From: Nymphaea colorata
Taxonomy: Eukaryota; Streptophyta; Magnoliopsida; Nymphaeales; Nymphaeaceae
DNA: 64,000 nt
Direction of reading: 5' to 3'
Assembly: GCF_008831285.2 (NCBI RefSeq)
Contig: NC_045143.1
Coordinates: 2,205,503-2,269,502 of the forward strand
Shown piece by piece: positions 51,901 through 61,054 of this stretch (position 1 is its first letter; each line of letters opens with the position of its first letter). Below the pieces are notes generated by a model. The model did no database searches. It was not told the origin of the DNA and saw nothing but the letters and a program-made list of their open reading frames with translations. A program made the translations under genes and the position numbers.

Positions 51901-52988
51901 TAGCACTTCCACAAATATTTAAGTCTTCCTTTTGAACCAAGTATACGCGTTTCCATCAATTATGCATCATTCTAATTCGTCGCCATAACCGACAAGTTTT
52001 TAGATTTCATGGATGTGTATATATACTCAAGTCAAGCCGGCCCTAACAATCGAAGTTAGATCAATCACGGGTCAGGTTCTCGCCACTGAGTCCGAAGAAC
52101 CTACTGTATATCTATGATGCAATAGGAAATATAATGCTTGATTTGGGTCTCTTAAAACCTTCCAAGCACATAATGTTCTTCTTACTAAATGTCGCATAAT
52201 TAAGTGTATGACTAGAGTCGATGAGGTATATATATACACACACGAAGCAGTAGCATAGCATATACGTATGGGCAGTTGCTTACACCAGCTCTAGAACATT
52301 TCTTTACTTTCAAATGGTGTCTTAAACTGTTAGCTTGTTTTTGTATACTTAGAAATAGTGTCCCTCAGGCCTTGGTTTTCTAGAGATCTCTAAGGCTTCT
52401 CTTTCGACTTCCATTATACCTAGCATCAAGCATACTCCAAGAATGATCTAATATGTGACGCTTTATTTTATCTATTCATAAATAGTTTATATATTTTCTT
52501 GGCATGCACTACCCCATTATTAATCACATGTATAGCAACTGCAACTGCATATGTATGTCGAACAAAGTTTGGAATGGCGACGCATATGAAGTTTAATAAT
52601 GCCCCTTGGTTAGCACATGGCACTCTTTGTTCTTTTCTGCATTTTTAAGAGCAAGTTGGACGCCACAGTTGCATTATGGGGTTTGAAGAATTAAAGGCCT
52701 TGGCTCAGCTACTTTGTCCTTGGCCAATATTCTATTACATATGGTCAAATATCTGCATCATATGTTGAACTTGGCCGCCGTGTACAGTACTTGGCAATTT
52801 TTCACGTTTTCCATTCCAATAGTTTAAGATGTAACAACTTTTGCATTTACCTATTGAAATATTAAATCTTTTCAACCCACCTGATGATTTGAACTTGTAA
52901 ATCTCAAACTTAATTTGTATATTGGAGCTTTTGATTACCATTTATTCAGCTTGATCTTATATCTCCAAGATCTGAAATCCATGAATTA

Positions 52989-53146
<158 letters not shown>

Positions 53147-53263
53147 ACAACGCACTTCTTTGGTAGTGGTTTACTTGTCCATCATCAGATCATCATGTTG
53201 CAGTAACCCCAAGCAGATTGTGCATTCATAATATTTATATATGAAACAAGTAGAAGCCATGAT

Positions 53264-53438
53264 CGGCGTCGGTTCACATTCAGATTAGGAATTCACCACG
53301 AACTGGTAATTCTTTTAAGAAAGACTGGTGATTGGCGACTTTGCAGTCACAAGAAGAGATGTTGGGCGTCAATTCACATTCAGATTAAGGATTAACAACG
53401 GACAGATTATTCTATCAAGAAAGAGTGGTGATTGGCGA
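53264..53438. repeat. Tandem duplication in the 3' flank of WRKY copy A
   Basis: A block of about 75 bp ('ggcgtc..ttcacattcagatta' to 'gtggtgattggcga') occurs at about 53264-53337 and again at 53365-53438. The homologous flank of copy B (about 60967-61040) has it once, so the duplication arose in this unit. Confidence 0.85.
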
Positions 53439-53452
53439 AGCGTTGATCTGTT

Positions 53453-56115
53453 CTAGCTATCCATATAGTTAGACAGGTAGAATCCCTGACGTCCGGCGTA
53501 TGGTGCACCCTGAGAGACGAAAGGAATCTGGGCTGCACTAACGACGCCTACATCACAACCATGCTGTGGTGTGATGTAGTAAATGACGTAAGGGCATTCG
53601 TGGTTGTGCGTACCCTCATACGTGGTGATCACGAATCTTGGGTCTTCTCTGTCTCTTTCAACCCTCTTCTTCACGCTGCAGCCTCCATGGGAGCACCGGT
53701 AGTAATTCCTGCAGAGTTAGCCAAGTTTGGTTAGACGTGTCTCGCCAAACGTCTGTTAACTATTTTCATATAATCAAACATGACAAATTTTCCAGATATT
53801 CCAAACAATATTTCGATAGAGGTAGCAATTTGATGTATGAATTCACTTTCTCGTTGCTGAATTAGAAAGATCAATACTTTTTCTGTAATGAGATCTTGTT
53901 TGATACTGTATCGTAAACAATAATTCCACGAAGTTTTCTATATATGTCAGTCCCACGCAGGTAGGTGTGTGAAACCCTTGGTGGACTTAGTGCAAAAGAC
54001 ATGAATAATAGGGAAGAAAACAGTGGAGCTGATCTCGTCTCAATTATTTGCCAAATATTTTTCTTTTTTCAGACTTCTTTGGATAACGATCAGGAGAAAA
54101 CCAATAATCTATTATTACTAAACAACTGGCCGGAGCACTTTGTTTTGGTCTTGCACCAAACGGCACATGCCTTTGGCATCGATCCTGTAGATATGTACTA
54201 TATATAGATAGGGCGCCCTGCAAGGGGAAGGAGAAAAACATCTGACAAGTAATATATATAGGTGAGAAACTGATGCCTGTTTTAAGAATTTCAATTATGT
54301 TTTAGCAAGATCTATCTCAGGTACTTCCCTTTAATGCTAAATCGCAACTGAATCTTCGATCTTCTACATAAACCTCAGTCTTTTAGAACCTGGTAAAGGA
54401 ACTTTTGGCATTTTCAACATTGGTAAATGCCAGTTGCATCTTCCTCAGGACTTACCACAGGGACCCCAACCCCCGCTCATTGAATGGCATTGAGGAATAA
54501 TGAGGAAATTTTGAAACTGAAATATTAATTCATGACAAAATAAATACATTCCAAGATCTGCCTTTGTAAGTTTCTCCTTGCTTGAAGTCTAAAAAAATAA
54601 AGAATATTAGCATAATTAGCCAGTTTCGCAGGATCTTTTCTTTTGGTTACATTGTCTTCCCTCCCCATTGCTGAATTGACAAAGCAAAAACATATAGGTC
54701 CAAGGTCATGTAGTATTGGAGCTTAAACTGTCTGAACTTGCAAAAAAGAATCAATTTGGACGAAAATGGTGGGGCCTGAAACATATCTTCGTAGTTGGTT
54801 TTTGCGTCCGTAAAAGCTGCTTTTTTGTGTATGGTTCATGCATGTGACGTAATGGCTATAAACACTGTCTGCTAGTGGTATAAAAATACTGAAGTAATAA
54901 TATATATCTCCTCTGGAAATAACTTCGAAGGTCAATTTCTACACAGGTCATTGTTTGTATTGCAATATTGGAGCTTAGCCTATCACAGCCAAAAACTTCA
55001 CTTATCTTGGATATTCACAAGCAAGGGCCAAACCGGATATGTACATTTTTCTGAATATTCTCTTAGCTGTAGCAACCACTGTATCATGTATAAGATCTTT
55101 TAAGCTTTTAGTTAGAGATTAATGGGCAAGTGAAATTTTGTGAAAGCTTGATGGCTGTATACCTGAATCAAATATACTTTTGACAAACAAAAAAAAAAAG
55201 GAAAAAGCGTGTTCATGTGTGATCATAAACCTAGATAAGATTTGCATCTCAAAAATTTCCTTTCACAAACTTACACTCCTTTGTATGTATGTCCTAAAGA
55301 AAGAGAAACAGATCATTATGAGCATGATGAAGATGAGGATTGAGGAGACTGCAAAATTATTACCTAGGGTTTTGGTTGTGCTTGACCATCTTCTTGCCAT
55401 ACTTCCGCCATCTGTATCCGTCGTCCAAGATTTCAACATCCGACATCATCCTAAATGCGACCTTCACGCCAAGTTCATCTGATTTTCTTTTCCTCGAGCC
55501 ACGCTCACCTGTCCGTTTCCTGAAAAACAAAGAAATTGGTCATTAGCTACTACACGAAGGTCGCTTCGTACTGAAGATGCCAGGGCAATGACAGATCAAT
55601 TTGTACGGTGCTTCAAAGAAGAGGTAGATGATGCTTTTTAAATAACTAGAGACGACGGAGACAATTGACTGAAAAGGAGTGAAGATTGGGACGTGGGCAT
55701 CGAAGAACTGGGACTAATCTGCAGATTCTAAGTGTCAGGTGACTAACCAAGGCTTCAAGAATGGAAGTGGAAGAAAGTGCGTGCATATATTGAATCATCT
55801 CTATCAGTTAGCTAGTCTTTAAATTTGGTGGTCATTTGGCATTCCAGTGCCAGAGCCACCAACATCTGAGATGTTTAAAATTAAATTCCTCTAACTCACT
55901 TACATTGCTGGAGAATCGCCGATCTCTTTTGGCTGGACTGAATCCGAGGTCGGAAAGTGTAGATTCTCGTCCATTTCCAGGCCTTCAAACAATTCAGCGT
56001 CGATTGATGACTCGCTGAAGTCACGGATGTCAGGTAGACAGAAAAAGGAGTCGTTGTCTGCAGCCGGAAAATTTTCCAGTGAGTATCCCGGCAGATCTGT
56101 GCAGAAGTTCATCAT
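53453..56115 (-). CDS. WRKY transcription factor, group IIc, WRKYGKK variant (WRKY50/51-like), copy A
   Basis: WRKY factors bind W-box DNA through the WRKY peptide and a zinc finger; Arabidopsis WRKY50/51 act in salicylate/jasmonate crosstalk and PR1 control. Exons in transcription order: 56115-55904, 55519-55364 and 53708-53453 (212, 156 and 256 nt; 207 aa). Junctions are phase 2 and phase 2 (AT|G and AG|G). Exon 1 is acidic, with [18 protein letters not shown] basic patch SRKRKSDE (79-86) resembles a nuclear localisation signal. The domain has [12 protein letters not shown] (103-114) and the zinc finger C128-X4-C133-X23-H157-X-H159, fitting group II. The GKK form of the heptapeptide marks the WRKY50/51/59 clade and is reported to alter or reduce W-box preference. 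The intron that follows the N-P-R codon region is at the usual R-type position for this group. The second Met, one codon downstream, is an equally possible start. Unit 3 is a close paralogue; unit 1 is its decayed counterpart. Confidence 0.93.
53709..55363 (-). other. Intron 2 of WRKY copy A
   Basis: This 1655-bp intron is colinear with the 2230-bp intron of copy B and with parts of the decayed copy. Near 54070-54090 it has the uninterrupted (empty) version of the site occupied by a MITE in copy B. Confidence 0.75.
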
Positions 56116-56221
56116 CCTGGATGCTCAACAGTGATCCCGAATCCCGATCGAAAGAAATGGCCGGGTTCCTTTTCGGCTTTCCTCAGAGTGAACACTGAAC
56201 ACCAAGGAGGGACGCGCTCGG

Positions 56222-56229
56222 TTTATATA
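56222..56229 (-). promoter_or_regulatory. Candidate TATA box of WRKY copy A
   Basis: On the minus strand this reads TATATAAA, 107 bp upstream of the ATG at 56115. It is a good match to a plant TATA box at a suitable distance. A W-box core (TTGACC on the minus strand, 56903-56908) lies about 790 bp upstream of the ATG and could allow WRKY feedback, but one such match is expected by chance. Confidence 0.6.
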
Positions 56230-57261
56230 GGAGCCGAAGCTGGTTCTAGGAAACCAACATACATATTTACGATATTGCCACTCTTTTTTGTCGGCTTCTC
56301 CCTAATATTGTAGAAGAAAGCCGTTCTACTCCACCCGTCAAACAGCCATGGTTTGCAGGGATCTGAGCAACGCGCTCAACAAAATTCAAATGAGATTAAT
56401 AATCTCCCGGCAAAATAACTCTAATTTCTTGTATAATAGATTTCAGAAACATTAAGAGGGTAGTTGACAAATGAATGTTTGGGACAGATTCATTTAACAA
56501 CATGTTAGGGTTCATTCTTTTTTTTAGACAAATTCATGCAACAAATCGTTAGTGTTTCTTTTATCAAACGCCTTCTAAACATATGTTTGATATTCTGATA
56601 TTTTGTTTCTAAAGCTGAACTGAATTTGTTGTTGTATAAAAGCTATTGAGGAAGATTCAAGGGAAACAAACATGGCCTATGGTTATGCTGAACAGCTTCG
56701 TGGATTAGGAGCTTGGTAAATCTTGGCGACCTAATTACTACATCTACATTTCAGTATAAATACGAAGGAAAGAGGATCAGAATATATGCATGAACTTCCG
56801 GCATTTGAGGTCAAAATGCATGTTAACTCGGGATCGGCTTCACTCCCATTTAGATTTTAACTAAACTAGGCTAATGAGATCAATGGCTTTTAAGTTGAAG
56901 GAGGTCAAGAGTTGAATAGTAGTGTGGGTTCCGGTTTAATTTGGTAGTGCTTGATTCAACATTTACTTGTCAGAAAATATAATATCAGCAAAAAAAAACT
57001 GAGAAAAAACAATATGACAAAAAAAAATTAGTACAGGGGGCGTCATGTGAGGTCTCTCAAGAATAAGGGCACGAACATGAGAGGAAAATTCCGGCTTACA
57101 AGGGCCAAACGATGGTTGGTCGCAGTGTAAATGTAAACCTGAGTCTCAAAAAATATTGGAAAAACTTTCACCATGTGGTTGGGGGCCACAGGTTTTGGGG
57201 CTGCGAACCCACCTGGAATGAGATAAGAAAGTTCTCCGAAAAATAATTCAGGTGAACAAAG

Positions 57262-57413
57262 CTGCCTGAAGAAGAGTCGAAGCGCGCTTTCAGGGACAAA
57301 GGGGATGGCGACATTCAATATAGTAGGCGTAGAAGGCGGCTGCCTGAAGAAGGGCCGAAGCGCGTCTTCAGGAACAAAGAGGATTGGTGATATTCAAATA
57401 TAATATACATAAA
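57262..57413. repeat. ~77-bp tandem duplication
   Basis: Two adjacent copies, each from 'gctgcctgaagaag' to 'aaggcg', differ at several bases. The matching flank in unit 1 (near 50250-50320) has a single counterpart ending 'aaaaggcggccggcggag'. Confidence 0.88.
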
Positions 57414-57769
57414 AGGCGGCCGGCCGAGAGGGCGCGTGGTTTCTCGGTGGAGGAAAAAAGTGTCCTCGGCATCGATCAGTTATCCACTGTTCACGGTATT
57501 TTTAAAATAATTGTCGTCTGTTATAAAGTTGTTTGGTTCTTAAATGATAAACAAAAGTTGCATATTTTTTAAAAAATAGTGCACGTGATTGCGATTATTT
57601 CGCTCATAGTTTTATCCAACAGTATGCAACTGGTACCTCGGGAGTCGGGAGTCTAAAATATTCACTCATGCGGCAAACGCAGTAGAGACGGCAACCAAGT
57701 TAAAATTACTTCCAGGAATTCCCAAAATATCTGTTTACGGGTAAGCGTGAACAACTAGTTGTGAGTCGA

Positions 57770-58120
57770 CTAGTTTAAATAATTAAGTTGAGTTTGAACT
57801 CAACAAGTAACTGTCGATTTGAGCTTGAACCTTAATCGAGTTTGTCAAGCCTTAATGAAGTTGATATATTCACACAAGTTTACGAGTTTGTCGAGCCTTA
57901 ATTGAGTCGAGCTTGAGCTCAACACATAATGATGAATATCAATTCTATTCAAACGAGTTTGTCGAGCTCGAACTCAACACGTAACGATGAATATCAGTTC
58001 TATTCAAACGAGTTTGTCGAGCTTTAATCGACTTGAGCTCAAACTCCATACATAACTGCCGAGTTGAGCTCGAGGTTTTATTAGTCGAGCCGAGCTCGAG
58101 CTGACTGAACTCGCGCTCGT
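57770..58120. repeat. GAGCTCGA-rich tandem repeat
   Basis: A ~55-57-bp unit containing 'gagtttgtcgagc', 'ctcaacac', 'taatgatgaatatca' and 'ttctattcaaac' repeats about two full times (about 57900-58020), flanked by diverged partial units. It interrupts homology with unit 1, since the flanks on either side match 50.6-50.75 kb continuously. It looks like an inserted or expanded repetitive element. Confidence 0.7.
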
Positions 58121-58752
58121 GTTCACTCCTAAAAAAGGGTGACCAAATGAAATTGAAGCTTAATTAAACATGTTTTTTTGTTACACCACCAAATCTGAAC
58201 ATCTTCAAATCCAAAAGATTTACCAACAAATTTTATTATTACTCTAATATATGTCATCTAAGCTAAATGCACTGAATGTTGCCTTTATTTATGAATCTTT
58301 CTCTTTCTCTCTCCACCTTTAAAAAACCAAAGTTACTGAAATGGACCCACATCTGTTTGAAACAGGAAATTATTTAATGTGAAACTTCGGGTACGTATAT
58401 ATTATAACTTCGATGCGTTTGTGAGCAATTTTTTTATTCTTACATCTGACTCTTTTTGTAACCATTTGGCTGCTTGGTTGGGTGGTTTTAAGATAGCACA
58501 CAAGGGCATACAGATCTTGCCACGCATCATCGAGTTTAAAATATACAACAATCATTCATTAGTGGGTGGATACAAATCAGACAAATAGGAAAAATGTTCA
58601 ACATCAAATTATTTCAATAGTATTCCGAGTACGAGGCAATTGCTATGCAGCCACCTCCTACATTCTTCAATTTCAGTTCCTGAAATTTTACAGACAAAGG
58701 TACATATTTTCAGCTGAACCATCCATCTTAGAACATAGGTAAAGTCAAAATG

Positions 58753-58756
<4 letters not shown>

Positions 58757-58842
<86 letters not shown>
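58757..58842. repeat. (AT)n(GA)n microsatellite
   Basis: About 30 AT followed by about 13 GA and 'gaaat'. It matches the right half of the 52989-53142 array but lacks the CT arm. Confidence 0.92.
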
Positions 58843-58850
<8 letters not shown>

Positions 58851-59154
58851 GCCCTAACCGTAAGCTTAATACACTTAATACTTATGTCAGCACATGTCCC
58901 TCCTCCGTTTCTGCATTTTAAAAAACTAAGTTGGACGCTACAGTCCCAATCACCCGTTGAACTGAGCCGCCAGGTATCGATGCATGACGTTGGCATGCAA
59001 TTTTGCACGTTTTCAGTCCCGCCGGTTGTTTTGAACTTGTCAATCCCAAACTTTGTGCGCACGAGCCAAGCCAAACTCGATCTAAGGTTAGCTCGAGCTC
59101 CATTAAAGAGGGTCGAGCTCTCCTGTGGGGGGTTTGGGGAGGGGCAGAAAATGA

Positions 59155-59380
59155 ACCCCGTTATATGTGTTATTGGTGCATGAATTTTTGTGCATTAATA
59201 TGGTTAATGACTAAAATATAGTTAGTACACACTTAAAAAAAACTTTTTGTAAAGACAAAAATGAAAATGAAAAGTAAAAAGGTTATGAAAGACATTTCTT
59301 TTTAACAAATTGCCAAAATGTTATTCATTCCTTTATTGTGTATCATGCTAAGGGCACACACAACTTTATCTTGGTGGAGA
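59155..59380. repeat. Dispersed repeat, copy 2
   Basis: The counterpart of 1745-2040 in the same orientation. It lies between two similar ~50-bp segments (about 59067-59120 and 59404-59456, each with 'agctcgagctccat'/'agcttgagctccat'). Confidence 0.6.
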
Positions 59381-59879
59381 AGGGTAAATCTGCGAAGGAA
59401 CCCAGCTGAACTCAATCTTGGCTAGCTTGAGCTCCATAAAGCATGCTCGAGCTCGACTTGACAATATAGCGTCCAGGCTTAACTTGTTTCTCTTTAGCAT
59501 GTTTCATTTTGTTTAGCTTATTCAACTTGATTAGTTGCTACTCCTTTAACTATTCTCTCCATATATTTCAACATTCATTATGTAGTTCAATCGAGTCGAG
59601 TTCTTACAACTAGAACTCGACTTATTTAACATTTTAAGACGTGGGTGAACCTATGTATTACTCTTTGTAAGTCGAGAATTACATTTTTCATCTTCCCTTG
59701 CGATTCTCATGATATCTAGCGTTAAGCATGCTAACTCCAAGAATGAACTAATATGTGACTGTTTATCTTATCTATTCATAGGTCATATACTTTCTTGGTA
59801 CTACCCCTTTCTCAATCACATATACCCTGACAAAGCGTGGAAAGATGACCTGACGCATATGAAGTTCAATAATGGCAGC

Positions 59880-60165
59880 CCCATGGTTGGCACATGCCAC
59901 TCTTTGATCTTTTCTGCATTTTCAGAGACAAGTTGGACGCAACAGTTCCATTATAAGGTTTGAAGAATTAAAGGTCTTGGCTCAGCTAATTTGGCCTTGA
60001 GCAATATTATTTGCCAAGTTAGCCGCCTTCCACGGTACTTGGCAATTTTGGTCGTTTTCAAATTCCAATAGTTTATGATGTAACAACTTTTGCAATTAAC
60101 TATTGAAATCTTAATTTTTTTCAACCCACCTGACGATTTGAACTTGTAAATCCCAAACTTCATAT
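59880..60165. repeat. Spacer block shared by the WRKY units
   Basis: Clearly homologous to 52615-52920, with a third degraded copy at about 58900-59055. Shared landmarks are 'tttctgcatttt', 'caagttggacgc', 'gaagaattaaagg', 'cttggcaattt' and 'gatttgaacttgtaaat'. The minus-strand open frame in it is not protein-like. Confidence 0.8.
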
Positions 60166-60240
60166 ATGGGAGTGAGTGTTTGGTTGCTTCTTATTCTCTA
60201 AGTTTGATCTTAAATCTGGATTCCATCGATTATTTGAACC

Positions 60241-60273
60241 TCTCTCTCTCTCTCTCTCGCTCTCTCTCTCTCC
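60241..60273. repeat. (CT)n microsatellite
   Basis: About 16 CT units with one 'gc' interruption. Confidence 0.9.
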
Positions 60274-61054
60274 CCTCAAGAATCAAATACTTTGTATGGG
60301 TTCAGAGGGCTTCCAAGATATTAAGAAAATATATGTTCCGGCACCCGATCGGTATGAATTTGATGGTCAACTTAATAAACCATGCTTAGCCTGCCAACAA
60401 AGACTTCGGGCCAGCCCATGCCCACTTTCGCCACCCCACGCCACGCACCTGTCTGGTACATAGCCGGTATTAAGCCATCTGTCAATGTCAATTAGAATTG
60501 AATGCACACATCATTTGTAGTTCAAAAGAACAGTGCACTCAAACGTGACATCAAACACGGGGTTGGAGCATTGAACCCCCTTCTTGTAGTCGCCTTGCAA
60601 CAGGATTGCACTACGCCTCTTAGGTCCATTCATGCCTCTCCATCAGCGGTACGTAAGCCCATCGATACAAGAATTTCAAAACGATAGATATAAAGCTTTC
60701 ATGAGCTATTGTTACAGCAAACCCAAGATGGAAACAAGTTCGTCACTTCGATATACGACATAAGGTCACACTGAATTAAAAAAGCACAGACGCTGCATGT
60801 TCTGCGCGTTCTTCGCATCCATTTTCATGGAACGGAGCATTTCGTTGGAAAACGAACAATAGACACCTCTATGCTTCACTTATCCATCATCAGATCATGT
60901 AGCAGCAACCCGAAGTAGACTTTGCCTTCATAATATCTATATATGACACAAGAAGAAGTGACGGTCGGCGTCGATTCACATTCAGACTAGGAATTAACAA
61001 CGGACCAATTATTCCATTAACAAAAAGTGGTGATCGGCGATGCGTGGCTCTGTT

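Larger units (their letters stand above)
56230..60900. other. 5' flank of WRKY copy A and spacer to copy B
   Basis: It contains blocks duplicated from the spacer of unit 1, plus several repeats listed separately: a 77-bp tandem duplication, a 55-bp GAGCTCGA-rich repeat, an (AT)n(GA)n array, a dispersed repeat, and two copies of a spacer block near 58.9-59.05 and 59.88-60.16 kb. No gene is evident. Frames such as 58848-59183 and 60176-60463 cross repeats and lack domains. Confidence 0.55.

Noticed and set aside
59951-60163. Similar minus-strand peptides at 52735-52941 and 59951-60163 containing [11 protein letters not shown]
   Set aside because: The similarity comes from the duplicated spacer DNA; frames are short, differ by indels and are interrupted in the third copy, so a conserved gene is not supported.
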